A DNA stretch of 64,000 nt from positions 23,388,296 to 23,452,295 of the forward strand of contig CM035808.1 in NCBI GenBank assembly GCA_020466095.1, in the 5' to 3' direction. Numbering within the stretch: the stretch's first letter is position 1; each line of letters opens with the position of its first letter. The notes under the pieces were generated by a model, which was not told the DNA's origin, did not search any database, and saw only the letters and a program-made list of their open reading frames with translations. A program made the position numbers and the translations under genes. The DNA comes from Chlorops oryzae. Taxonomy: Eukaryota; Arthropoda; Insecta; Diptera; Chloropidae. This document shows, one piece after another, positions 48,241 to 59,788 of the stretch.

Positions 48241-50122
48241 ATCCACGAACATATATGACGTATAAAGGGCCCTAATAATACACTTTTCCCTTTAGCCACA
48301 ATTTCTGTCAAAAAGTGTTACAAAACGGGAAAAATACAACAGTCTGACAGCACTGTGTTTACTGCCAGCCCTGCGCGCTATATTAATTTGAAATGTCAAA
48401 ACGTAAATTTTAGTTGAGCTACATTTAACAAGTAATTGGTAATTCTTTAATATTGCTATATCCCGCACACGAATTTTTCATGCATATTTCAAACTTGATT
48501 TTCCAGTTCGTGCAATCAGGATCTAAATTTAGTACGAAGAAGATTTGCCACTTGTTCACTGCAACGTTGTCCAGAACTAAAACTAATTAAGAAAAACACA
48601 ATTCTAACATTTTATAATTGTCCCGATTCGAAATATAATGGGATTTATCTTAACATTTAAGACTAAAAATTGAGTATAACTTTTATGAATTATTTAAATT
48701 GTGAACGATTTTTGGAATTTCCATTTCGACCCAATCCTCTTAAATATTTATGTTCACCTATTCTAGCATTATATGATTTAATATTCAGAAGGAGAATTCT
48801 ACTTTTTAGTAACTTTTGAAAAATATGGAAGTAAAATTTCCTGGGAATGGTATTTGACATGAATTTTCTTTGCAGTGCACTCGTATCGGCTTATATATAT
48901 TTCGGTATCTAATAAAGAAAAGGATTGGTGATGTGATAAGATTGAGTCCAAAATCAAAGTGTGTCAAGGGTATTCGAAGTTAGCTTTTACGATTTTTCCT
49001 TTACAAAAATAAGGAATTTCCATTCCACGTGATCGTGATGGGAAAGTCAATGGCAAAAGGTACGACGTACGATTATTAAGGAAAACGCTGCAACTATGTT
49101 TCTAGACATTGCACACTATTCCATGAAGCACGCTCTCCTACTTCGTAATTTATGGGACACAGAAACCCATGGTAAATCTGAAAAAAAATCTTGATACATA
49201 ATCTATGAGCCATAAACGACTTCATATAGCTGTAAATATTCTTTTTGTTTAGATCGAGTCTTCGTTGCGGATGAGCACATTCATTAAGTTTTAATGTCTT
49301 AATTCCGAGAACGCAACAACTATAAATGCGGTCAAGTCCTAAATTAAAATAACATTCCAAGCCGAATGGCCTCCGTTGCCAGTGCTCCTAGCATGTAAGT
49401 TATAAATTTATTAACTTTCTTTTGAAATAAAATAAACAACATTTGCATTATTTGCTAATAGCTACATATTATAATTAATAAGCATGCAAAATTCTGAAAA
49501 TGTTTTCAGCTCAGTACGCTCCATTCAGCCAAATAAATTTCCGTTGAGGTAGTTGTAATTAACGTTAAAAAACATTCCCGTATATTGTACTTTTAGACTA
49601 CATACTATACATTAATAAGCATTGTTCAAATCACTAGATTATGGATAAATGTTTTCACATCAGTACGACTCCATTGCAGCCGAAGATGAATTTTCCGTAT
49701 ATGAGTGTGCACGTTGTAATTGCAAGTTCATCAAGATGAACAGTTTTCCTCCGTTACATTTGCATCCTCTCTTTCGCACGTGAAAATAAAAATTATACCT
49801 AGAAGGAATATCAAAGCACTGAATAATTTTATATATAGATGAAATAGGTACTTATAAACTATATACGTATAGATCACTAACTTACGTTCGACTTTTTTTT
49901 GCTTGTGCGCGCCTTGTCGAGTTGTCAGCGTCCCTTCTGGAATTGTAGTCCGCTACTTTTTTTTATCCATTGAATCTAGTGATGACAGTGTTTTTAGTGG
50001 ATGGGTATTACGATTAGTTCGATTAAATCGATTTTGGAAGAAGATCGTATGGTTTTTGTTGCCCTTGCAGGCTCAATTTACATAAGGCTACGACACATAA
50101 CACATATGAGCCAATGTTGGAG
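48241..50122. other. Gene-free stretch with a degenerate direct repeat
   Basis: Segments near 49,500-49,545 and 49,650-49,700 share AATGTTTTCA, CAGTACG.CTCCATT and AATTTTCCG with a spacing of about 150 bp, so this is an old local duplication. Nothing else is recognised. Confidence 0.4.
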
Positions 50123-50291
50123 TTAGGGGCTGTCCATTAATTACGTAAGCATAAAAGGGGGGGGGGCTCAAAAAATCTTACGCCTGCTTATAAAGGGTGT
50201 CTGATTTATACTAAAGTATGCTTACGAGGGGGGGGGGGGGGGGTCAAAAATGGTCAAAATCGCCCTTACGTAATTAATGGACAGCCCCTTA
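50123..50291. mobile_element. 163-bp MITE with GGGGCTGTCCATTAATTACG ends, TTA target
   Basis: GGGGCTGTCCATTAATTACG at 50,126 is exactly mirrored at the right end (50,288). TTA duplications flank both sides. Inside are two G-runs of 9 and about 15. The TTA duplication fits PIF/Harbinger. Similar GGGGCTGTCCAT-type ends are common in arthropod genomes. Confidence 0.88.
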
Positions 50292-50431
50292 CTAACACCA
50301 ATGCATGTTCTGTAAAAAAATTTTTCTAGTGTTGAATTTTCGCGATAAGTAACCAGTAAATTGTTTCCAGTCTTCTCAATTGGGATAAGTCAAAGTTATT
50401 CTCAGGAATAAAAAAATAATTAAAATAATAA

Positions 50432-50573
50432 GGGTCCTCATGCAACGCATTTACACCGTGTAAGCTGAGTGTAAGGAGTGAAGTTCGTAAAACTGTCAAA
50501 TTTTGTATGCAATTTTGACAGTTTTACTTACTTCACTCAGTTTACACGGTGTAAATGTGTTGCATGAGGACCC
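50432..50573. mobile_element. 142-bp palindromic MITE
   Basis: GGGTCCTCATGCAACGCATT and TACACCGTGTAAGCTGAGTG on the left are mirrored by CACTCAGTTTACACGGTGTA and TGTTGCATGAGGACCC on the right. Pairing continues to a short loop. ATAA borders both ends, possibly a 4-bp duplication. Confidence 0.8.
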
Positions 50574-50852
50574 ATAATATGTAGTAAGAAAATAAGTCGC
50601 AGAAATACTTCAAAATACACCGTACCAACATTTTTTCATACACATTTATTTCTTACATTTTTACATTATCATACAAAAACTTACAATTATGTTAAATTTT
50701 TATGTTTTTCAAAGTATGGCCGCACTTCTGATCAAAAATTTACACATTTTAACAATATCGAATTTCGAATAAGTGCCAACTACGCAAACGTCAAAATAGT
50801 GTAAAAATTAGTACGATTTTGGGCATTTTTTAAATCGTTCTATCTCCTAACA

Positions 50853-51178
50853 GGCCATTTACACGTTAAGACATTTCGATAACGAAACACACTTTTTGTT
50901 GACAAGGAGGCCATTTACACGTTAAGACATTTCGATAATGAAACACACTTTTTGTGGGCTAGCGACGCGCGGGGATGTGGTACGATAGCGTTTTTCTCTC
51001 TTCCCCCTGCCTCCCTTGCCTACGAAAATTTGTTTCATTATCGAAATGTCTTAACGTGTAAATAGCGTGTAGGGACGCACGGGGACGTGGTATGGGGGCG
51101 TTTTTCTCTCATCCCTGCGTCCCTTGCCTACGAAAATTTGTTTCATTATCGAAATGTCTTAACGTGTAAATAGCGTAT
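50853..51178. mobile_element. MITE with duplicated left and right ends
   Basis: GGCCATTTACACGTTAAGAC starts twice on the left (50,853 and 50,909). Its reverse complement, GTCTTAACGTGTAAAT, occurs twice on the right (ending about 51,065 and 51,172). The inner unit from GACGC(G/A)CGGGGA to TTGCCTACGAAAATTTG is also duplicated. This is an inverted-repeat element altered by tandem duplication or nested insertion. A solo end lies at 59,306-59,340. Confidence 0.75.
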
Positions 51179-51394
51179 AAGCTAGAGGCGACCCCCAAAA
51201 ACGAATTGCAGATTTGAAATCAGGGGGTCACTTTCTATAAGTTGGGAACACAAAAAAAGATCTCAGAAACGGCCAGATACTAGAATTTTTACAAAACAAC
51301 TTTCGGATTACGGGGGTAAAATGTAAAATCTTGAAGCATATGTTGTGTGACCAGGAACGAAGTATTAAAAGGGAACTTTATAATTTGTTGACGT

Positions 51395-51842
51395 ACGTGT
51401 AGCAGGGTTCGGACTATACTCCGATCGGAGTAGATCTATTCCGTTTTTTTTTAATTTTTGAAATCTACTCCGCCACTACCCTATACCTGAAATCTACTCC
51501 GATTTTTTCACTTCACCAAACCCAAAATAATTTTGTCTATGTCTATTATGTCACGATTTAGACGTAATGAGAACGAGTTTTTTGTTTTCCCTCGTTCGCA
51601 AACAAAGTGTTGTTTTCCATACAGATATCTCTGTATCTAAATCTTGACTGATGGAGATAAAATAATATAAATAATATGTAAATGTAAGTTATAAATGTTT
51701 GCTTCAAATAAATTGTCGACCTTTTTTTTTTTGTGCGAAAATGAGAAATTCCAATTTACTAGCCAAAAATTCATTTCTACTCCGATTTTTTCGGTCTTCT
51801 ACTACGAAATGGGATTTCCGTAGTCCGAACACTGACGTGTAG
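51395..51842. mobile_element. hAT-type MITE, family 2, copy 2 (element 51,403-51,834)
   Basis: It starts CAGGGTTCGGACTAT and ends GTAGTCCGAACACTG, flanked by ACGTGTAG on both sides (perfect 8-bp duplication). It closely matches 26,657-27,086, apart from small insertions and substitutions. The element ends 148 bp before the TMEM201 homologue's start codon. Confidence 0.93.
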
Positions 51843-51982
51843 ACGGCCGCAAAGACAAGTGCAAACTGTTACCAAAACGTCTAAACACCGGCGTATAGCG
51901 GCACGCTTGGCGCTCTTTTTCTTTGTTTTTTTTTTTTAGGAAATTCGCTGAAAATAAAGATTATTTCAGCAAAGTTCTTAAA

Positions 51983-54563
51983 ATGAATAATAATATTTTA
52001 ATAGAACTAATTGCGAATGCATTGCCACGCGTTACTCTCCTTCTTGTAAGTTTAGTGTTATTGTACAAAATATATTTGAAAATTCGGTAAGTCAAGTAAC
52101 CTTAAATTATGTTTGAATGGACAAATACATACATACATACATATATCTATATTTAGCTCGAAGTACAACAAAACTGTGAACTGCTGGTTTTGCAATGAAA
52201 ACTCAAAAGTACCATACTTAGAGTCGAATAGCTGGACCTGTTCCAAATGTGACCAATATAATGGTTTTTCAAAGGATGGAGACTATAATCGTGAGATCAT
52301 TCAGCAATTCGATTGCAGCACATCAATTCAACGCGGAGAAAACAGCTTAAATAGTTCGTTTTGGCATAGTGAGGTAAAGAAAAGCAATGGATTCTGTGAT
52401 GAGTGCAACGAAGCGCAGCGATTAAAAGTTGAGAAACTGGCTCAATTTGAGCCCAAGCGGGAGTCTCGATTTGACGAGGAACTTAGGATTTTTAAGTATG
52501 TAATTCGACAGACTAATGTACATATAACAATGATGCAGATGATATTTTGAATGTTATCTCAATTTCAGAACAGAACTAGAAGCGAAATATCGTCTTTGTG
52601 GAACATGCGATCGTCATTTAAAATTAGTATTGCGTGAAAAGAAGAAGATGGTGTTAGGTTCAAAGCTTTTGGAATGCATAATTAAAGGCGCTGAGGCCAT
52701 TAAGAAGCCCAACTCTAGCCGTTTACGTCAAGCCAAAGAGGATTTATGGAAGCGGCGTTTATCTTTGCTAATCACTATAATGACGCTAATAAATTTATGC
52801 TGTCTCATCGGTTCTTTGCCGGAATTAAGCCGCTCATGGTTTATTGAAGTCTTCGGAACGTACTTGGGAACAAAGTTATTCAGAATATCCTCACATTTTG
52901 TAGCATTTTGGCGTGTCTTCGAAACACTTTTTGGTGCTTTAAGAGAAAATGACTTTTTCATCAGATTGGGGCTTTTTACGCGCACAATTTTCATGATGCT
53001 TCTGTATTCACTCGGACTACGTGTGCCACATTTAGTAAGGATTAACTTTTACTCTCTATACTTACTGGCTGCGCCTTTTTGTATTTTGGCCTCGACATTT
53101 TCATACAACATCATCGATAAATTTCGTATAACGCGTTACACGTTGTTTCTCATACTTTGGAGCATATACACCGGAGGAATGATTGAAAGTAGCGTCTTAC
53201 CGGTTCAGCACATTTTGATGGTAAGTTGTTTTTGCTGAAATGGAATTACTTTTTATGATAAAAAAAATTTATTTTATAGTTCCTAACATCTGCATTCACC
53301 TGTGTACTCGCCTTTACAAGCAAAACTGGCACTCCATCGAAATTATACGATGAGCCTGGGAACAGCTTTCGTAAAATCTATTCTGATGACTATCTCAGCG
53401 ATGGTGAAACTGCAACAAGTAGCGTTCTAAGTCAGCTTGATTGTAGTTCCGCTTCGACTCGTAGTGATCTTAGCAGATCTTTCATAACAAAACAGCGTTC
53501 TCCAATGCCAGCTAAGTCTCCATTGACTTCATCGACTTTTTCACTAAATCTCGCGCCACGGACGTCGCTTCATTCTTACGATAAGACGTCTCCACTTTCT
53601 TCGTCAATGCTTTCGCTTAATCTTTCAACACAAACAGCTCAGGAGAAGACAATGAATTCGAGTTTCAAGAGTTGCTTTGGTGCCGAACACAATAGCACAC
53701 TGAGACCAAGATTTGGAAATTCCGTTTACAATTTTGCAACGCCTGCCCGTAATGCATTTGTTGACTCAAGATCAATTTCAAACGGAGTCGTCAGCGGTGC
53801 TGGTAAAATAAACAGTTCATTTGGCAATAGTTCATTTGTATCGCTATCTTCCATGCATAAATCGATGGCATCAACTAGCTTTCAACATCGTATTGGAACA
53901 CCAGCAACAGCGACAGCCGTTTCCCCCTCATTTGTCACATTAGAAAATACACTTCACCATTCGGACCGTCCGTCACGCTTGCTTTCGCCAGCACGTTTCA
54001 ATTTACATTCTCCAAACTATGTCACTTCAAATAATTTGTCGCTTCACACTGTTTACCAGCAGCATAAACAGCCATCAAATATCATGCTCAATCCTATGTC
54101 TTCATCAAACAATTTTTTGCCAGAGCGGCACAACGCCTTGGGTACCCAATGCGCCCTCAATGAAGATCTCTCTCGTGCTTCTTCACGTTCATCGGGATTC
54201 GAATCCCAAAGCGGGCAGCTAACGAACTCGCGTGAAAATTCGTGCTGTCGCGACAACAATGATTTTTCTCATCCATCAAATTCGCATGTAGACCTCTCCA
54301 AGGAATTTCAACCCCTTAACGGATATCCCGCAAATTCTTTAAATAGAACGTTTACGTTGCGAAAATCACCATTTTCCCCTTTTAATTCATGCACGCAGCC
54401 GCTTACAGTGAATTGTAGTTCCGAATGGCATAATAATGCATCCTATCGAGGTAATTCTATTTCGCGAGACTCTTTCAATCTGAGAAGATTCAACCACGAA
54501 TTACCAAGCTTCAAACGCGGTGATCTCCTAAAAAAGTGGAAAGGAGCAGAGGTACTGACCTAG
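51983..54563 (+). CDS. TMEM201/Samp1-like inner nuclear membrane protein
   Basis: Homologues (vertebrate Samp1/NET5, yeast Ima1) sit in the inner nuclear membrane and take part in nucleus-cytoskeleton linkage. Coding exons are 51,983-52,086, 52,157-52,495, 52,569-53,220 and 53,280-54,563; they join in frame to 792 aa. An N-terminal membrane helix lies at about 15-33. The Ima1 N-terminal zinc region follows, with CWFC at 44-47, CSKC at 63-66 and the hallmark DQYNGF, then more Cys pairs (CDEC, CGTC). Further helices lie at about 213-230, 305-325, 336-351 and 366-380. The remainder (about 385-792) is Ser/Asn-rich and looks disordered, longer than in the human protein (about 666 aa in total). The start has A at -3 and gives an N-terminal helix, as expected. 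The last exon has two AATAAA signals downstream. Confidence 0.92.
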
Positions 54564-54746
54564 CCCAACATTTTTATTTTTAATTGCATAATTCAATATT
54601 TTAAGTTTCAATCACATGTAACTTAACTTTTAGGTTTAAACTGACTTGTTATCTAATCTACACTTGGAAGAAAGGCTTAACAGACACTGCCTAATTTTAA
54701 ATTAATTTTTTTTTTTTTACATATATGTATGGAATATAGTTGGAAA

Positions 54747-54766
54747 AATAAAAAACACTAAATAAA
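54747..54766 (+). promoter_or_regulatory. Two polyadenylation signals, TMEM201-like gene
   Basis: AATAAA occurs at 54,747-54,752 and 54,761-54,766, about 185-200 bp after the stop codon at 54,563. Confidence 0.55.
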
Positions 54767-54885
54767 GGTAACTGGCCACAAATGGTCTCGCAAAAGAAAT
54801 ATTATAATTTAATTGAAGCCCTCGAACCTTTGTATATTTGAATTCTATAAAATTTTCATTTAAAATTATTAAACCTGGCTTAAAC

Positions 54886-55635
54886 CAGTGCTAAAAAAGC
54901 GAAAAGCGCTGATTAATTTTCAAAACGCGCTAAAAAGCACCGGAAAACAATGATTCCCAATTTCTGATTTCAAAAAGCGCTAAATCAACCAAAAGAAAAC
55001 GTTTTTGGAAGAATTAGGAATCATCCTGATGAAGGCGGAAGCGAATTCGCCGAAATACGTATAGATATATACAAAATAAAGCGATTGAAATAAAAGTGAA
55101 AATTCCGAATCATTTTATTATTTAAATGTTTTCAACGCAACAGACTCGAAAAAATATAGGGAACGTGTTGTTTTTCTAGAAAGATCATAGTAAGTATATT
55201 TTGATGTTTTTTTTCTCTTTGAATATTTATGTATTATATAACAAATGATTAAATATGCTTCTTACAAGTCTTCGTTTAGATTAGAAACGATGCGACTAAG
55301 GCACCGAACAACCATCTCTTTCTTTCCCATATGCCATTCTATATCACAAAATATTCACGCACAATGTTTCTCTCGTCAAAACGCAATCACAAAATTAAAG
55401 CTGTCAGATTCATCATTGGTTCATCTTACAGCTTTTGTGTAAGAAAGCAATACTTGGCTTACGTTATCACAATGTTGAAAATTTAAGGAAAATCTTCTTT
55501 GAAAATTTTAATGAACGCAACGAAAAAGCGTTAGATTTCGCGCAAAAATAGCTTAGCGCTAAAAAGAAGTTTTCGCGCCGCGGGCATTCGAAAAGCGCTA
55601 GATCTAGTGTGAAATGCGCTAAGCTGGCATCACTG
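54886..55635. mobile_element. Possible decayed hAT-like element
   Basis: CAGTGCTAAAAAAGCG at the left and a right end finishing GGCATCACTG give hAT-like CAGTG/CACTG termini. Repeated AAAAGCGCT motifs cluster at both ends (54,900-54,975 and 55,545-55,600). No target duplication is found, so the boundaries are tentative. It fills most of the gap between the TMEM201-like gene and Uros. Confidence 0.35.
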
Positions 55636-55710
55636 CATAGAATGAAAATAATCGATTGCACCACATCTCTATTTTGACCATAAACAAGAATGATCAGTTG
55701 ATAAAGAGAA

Positions 55711-56511
55711 ATGAGTCAAAAACGATCTGTGATAATATTCAAATCGGAGTCGGATAGCACCGATGCATACGCCGATGAACTGCAGTCGCACAACTTCAAT
55801 CCGATATTCGTTCCAACGCTGACATTTGGATTCAAGAACCTTGACAAACTACGCGCTAAACTCCAGAATCCTGATCAATATGCGGGAATAATATTTACAA
55901 GTCCTCGTTGTGTGGAGGCCGTTAGCTTAGCTTTGAATCATGGGGAAATGCCTGGCGGTTGGAAGATGTTGCATAATTATTCGGTTGGTGAAGTTACACA
56001 TAATATGGCAATGACGACGCTGCAGCAACTTTTCACTCATGGGAAGCAAACGGGTACAGCAAGGAATTTGGCGGATTTTATTATTGATACTTTTGATGGG
56101 TCGCGCGAGTATCCATTGTTGCAGCCGTTGGGGAACTTAGCGACAGATACTTTATTGGCGCGATTGGTTAATAATGGATTTAAGGTTGATCCTTGTGAGG
56201 TCTATGAGACAAAATGTAGTCCCGATCTTGAAGCCAATATGGATAGATCGCTTCAAGCTGGAAATGTCGAGTTCTTATGTTTTTTCTCTCCTTCGGGCGT
56301 TAACTGCACTTATGAATATTTTAAGAAGAAAAACATACAAATGGACAAATATAAATTGGTAGCCATTGGGCCAAGTACTCGACGCGCTTTAGAGGAATAT
56401 AATTTACCCGTTTTTCGCACTGCTGAGCGGCCAACAGTTGAATATCTCATTAAGGTGCTAATCAACCCGAATGCGGAAGGTCGTGAAAAGCCAACAGGTG
56501 CAATAGAATGA
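55711..56511 (+). CDS. Uros: Uroporphyrinogen-III synthase
   Basis: The enzyme closes and rearranges hydroxymethylbilane to uroporphyrinogen III, the fourth step of heme synthesis after ALA formation and dehydration, in the cytosol. The single exon encodes 266 aa, the usual length of animal UROS (human 265). The fold is two HemD-like lobes. The first opens with the strand SVIIFKSE and holds GIIFTSPRCVEAV. The second holds LQPLGNLATDTLLARL, the strand EFLCFFSPSGVNCTYEYF, and KLVAIGPSTRRALEEY near the end, the S/T-rich uroporphyrinogen-binding type of loop. The start ATG at 55,711 is the first in the frame and gives the usual N-terminus. It is oriented as mle and the TMEM201-like gene. No strong AATAAA was seen downstream. 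The symbol follows the human gene; Drosophila naming may differ. Confidence 0.94.
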   Translation: MSQKRSVIIFKSESDSTDAYADELQSHNFNPIFVPTLTFGFKNLDKLRAKLQNPDQYAGIIFTSPRCVEAVSLALNHGEMPGGWKMLHNYSVGEVTHNMAMTTLQQLFTHGKQTGTARNLADFIIDTFDGSREYPLLQPLGNLATDTLLARLVNNGFKVDPCEVYETKCSPDLEANMDRSLQAGNVEFLCFFSPSGVNCTYEYFKKKNIQMDKYKLVAIGPSTRRALEEYNLPVFRTAERPTVEYLIKVLINPNAEGREKPTGAIE

Positions 56512-59305
56512 AAATAATAATTTTCAAAAAGAACTAATATGAAGACAATTATTTAAATCTCTATTTATAACGACTAATTATATTTTTTAAATTTAAATGT
56601 TCAAATAGATTTTGTTTACCAAAAGTAATTTCTTTGCTCTTTATGCCGATTCATCCACAAGTGCACGAAATGAACGTCATCAGCTTCCCTAGAGCGAACG
56701 TGTAGGTCGTCGGTATTTTATTCTATTAAAAAAAATTCTAGTTTTTCGGAAAACTCAGCGTAGGCAGGCAATTTGTGAATATGTCAAACGCTATTAGGTC
56801 TGTTCCCGTACTGAGGTGAGCATTAGAAAGTTCCTTGATGATTAAAACTTCAAGGTGGCTGAACAAAAATCTATTTCGATCGATATTTCGGTTCAAACAG
56901 TCGCTTCTAAGCATCGTTCTTAAAATATATATATTTATATACATATGTATATTAACACATATATTTATATTCATATGTATGCAAGCAATGGTCTCACTTT
57001 ATAGGCTTTTAATAGAGCTAATTTTGTTTACTTGCGAACGATGTCGGTCGCGAGGTCCATTGAAAATGAAAATAGTAAATCCGCTGTAAATCTGCATATT
57101 TTCGATCGAATTGAAATGGCTTATTCTGTATGTGTGAGAGTCATTTGAATTAGAAAGTGCTCATTTTATTTATTTAATTCAAAAGTGAATTGGCAAAATT
57201 ATAGAAGGTTTCGTTCGGCGTTTTTTCGGGTATTAAAATTTTTTTTGATAGTGCAGATCATTTTGATCTTGCTTTATCTCAGGCACTTTTTTTGCTTGAA
57301 TAGATATAATATTTGTGTAATATTGTTGTTGTGTCGAAGCATGTTACGTATTTGCTTATTTTCATCATTTTATAGAAAAGAAAATGTCAGAAAACGACCT
57401 TAACAAACAAAAATCGAATAACTAAATTTGAAATGGTCAATTATTGCAATGAAAATTATATAAATATTTACAGATTCGATACTTTCTAAAACTTACTATC
57501 GTATGACATATTTTTGGGACATACATTGTTGCCAGCTTCAATGTAACGATCCCAAAAACGAAATAGGAACAGGTCAGCCACGTTAAAGAATCAGAACAGG
57601 TACAGTTAAAATAGTTTCATTTTCATGAAATAGCTCGTAAGATTACTTCGAAAATCGAATTTATGATAATAATTGTCAATTTGATTTAATATTATTGGAT
57701 GGAACTACACTTGCCTTTAAGGTTTCGGGACATAAATTTCGCCTAAAAGCTCTACAAGGGATATTATTCATTGCAAAAAAAAAAAATATTACATTAGGAA
57801 CATTCCCTGCTTATAAACACAGTTTTTCGAGCAATTTTTTAATAAGTACTGTATATCAGGGGGATTTGTAGTTATAGATTATAATCAATCTATTGAGTGA
57901 AATCTCTACTTGCGGACAGCTTCGATAAGCGGACAAATTTCCAGTACACTAGTTTTTTTTCGATGATTTTTATACAAAACGCTCTCTAATAAGCGAACGC
58001 TCTGATACGCCCCATTCTAAATGAATATTCCCCGAGAACTTTTTTCCTATAAAATTTTTTCCCCGCTGAAAAACTACTTAATTTACGAAAAATTTAAAGG
58101 TACATAAATATATGAAAATTTTTTCTGAAATATGATTAAAATTTAAAAAGGAATATGTGCGTATGTATAAATTAAAAATATCAAACATCGGTGTCTTTTT
58201 TGAAATGGAAAGATGTCTATAAATACGGCTGCCATTTAAAAAATATTAAAGCGCCAAGGCAATTCAAAAAAGAGAAAATTTTTCTAAATTTCGATTATTT
58301 GAAGTGTTTGCACCGAAACATTTTTTGTTTTGAAGAGTAAAATTATGAGCCAATTTGGTTCCAAAACACCAATTGTGGCAACCGTGCCTATAAATGCCCG
58401 CTTTCGATTATCGAAATTATAAATTAATAAATTTATCGATTATTAAATTTGGTAATAATTAAATTTATCGGTTATAAAATTTGTTAATTTGTGAAACATA
58501 TCGATTATTAACTAACTTAAATTTACCGATTATTTAATTCATGGAGTATTAAAGTAATCGATTACTGAACTTTTCTATTGTTGAAGTTATCGAATATTAA
58601 AAGTATCGATTATTTAAATGATCGATTACCAAAATCGTCGAAATTATCTATTATCGAAATTACCGATTATTGAAACGATTGAAACTATCGACAGATTTCA
58701 AGCTATAACGCTATTAAACCCATAAGTGAGAAACTCACATGTTTTTGCAACCTCACGTCGTGAAAAATTTACAGAAATTCTGCGAGTCTTATGTGTCCTA
58801 TTTTATAAACCAATTGAGAATTATAGGTGTCATGCTTAACTGCTTATGCTATGGATAGTATATATAGTATGGATAGATTCCTGAATAGAAGTAAGAAAGG
58901 TTTTAAAATCCGCCCCTTGTATATTCCTACGTGCTATTACTGGAGGAAGGATACGTTTGTACAATATTTTTTTAAATATTGAAAATTTTAGTATAGGACA
59001 TCATTCATTAAAAAAAAATGTGGATATGAAGATATTAAACAGCTGTTTTAACTGAAACCATTGGTAATTAGCCCCCAAATTGGTTTTAATGTGTGGCAAT
59101 ATGGAAGAGTAGTTAAAGTCGAAATTTCTTGTTTTGAGATATTCAAATTTTTCTAGTTAAGCGCTTTACCGATATATAAATTTTCTTAACTTGCTTATAG
59201 CTTCAAACAAATAAACTCAATTCTCGCTTTCATAATCGCATTCACGAAGATTGAAGTACCTTCGCATTCGCGAATGCCACAAATCGACATTTGTTGCAAC
59301 GCTAA
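56512..59305. other. Intergenic stretch between Uros and mle
   Basis: AT-rich and gene-free. It contains TATATATATTTATATACATA-type microsatellites at about 56,925-56,975 and the ATCGATTA cluster described separately. I see no supported coding frame. Confidence 0.45.
58391..58690. repeat. Degenerate ATCGATTATTAAA-type repeat cluster
   Basis: Over about 300 bp the core ATCGATTA or its variants (ATCGGTTA, ACCGATTA, ATCGAAAT, ATCGATTAC) recur more than a dozen times, at irregular spacing of roughly 13-30 bp. It resembles a decayed short-unit repeat. It lies 1.1 kb upstream of mle. Confidence 0.7.
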
Positions 59306-59340
59306 TTTCATTATCGGAATGTCTGAACGTGTAAATGGCC
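59306..59340. repeat. Solo end of the GGCCATTTACACGT MITE family
   Basis: TTTCATTATCGGAATGTCTG followed by AACGTGTAAATGGCC matches the right ends of the element at 50,853-51,178. No partner end was found nearby. Confidence 0.6.
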
Positions 59341-59445
59341 TCTAACGAGCAAACCAAATCTGGCGAACGAACCACGTGTTCAGGTTTGCATTTTGCTACT
59401 TCGTAAAATACAAAAATACAACCAAAAATCGGCGTGCCTGAAAGC

Positions 59446-59692
59446 CAGTGCTGCCAGTTTAGAGGTTTTACCCTCTAAATTTAGAGGGTTTTTAATCATT
59501 TAGAGGTTAATTAGAGGGATTTTGATATAAAAGCATGGTATAGATTTATATAACACATTTAACACATTCCATAGTTCGTTCTCTTAGATTTTCCGTCCGC
59601 GGCCACACTCAAATTTTAGAGGGAAAATTAATTTTTGGGGGGAAATTCAGTGAAATTTAGAGGGAAGGCTCACGAAAAACCTGGCAGCACTG
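59446..59692. mobile_element. hAT-like MITE just upstream of mle
   Basis: It begins CAGTGCTGCCAGTTT and ends AAACCTGGCAGCACTG, an inverted pair with one extra base. Inside, TTTAGAGGG and CCCTCTAAA units recur. An 8-bp target duplication is not clear (CTGAAAGC left, AAGCACAG right). It ends 96 bp before the mle start codon. Confidence 0.65.
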
Positions 59693-59788
59693 AAGCACAG
59701 TCAATCTAATCGAATTCAGGAGTAGACGAACAAAATTGTGTGCTGAGATATTTTAAGTTTTTAAAGTGAATTAACATTTGAAATCACG

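Noticed and set aside
57900..58015. Sequence like pogo/Tigger ends (TTGCGGACAGC, ATAAGCGGACAAATT), with a weak counterpart near 5,230-5,300
   Set aside because: No paired terminal repeat or TA duplication could be shown, so it is not called an element.
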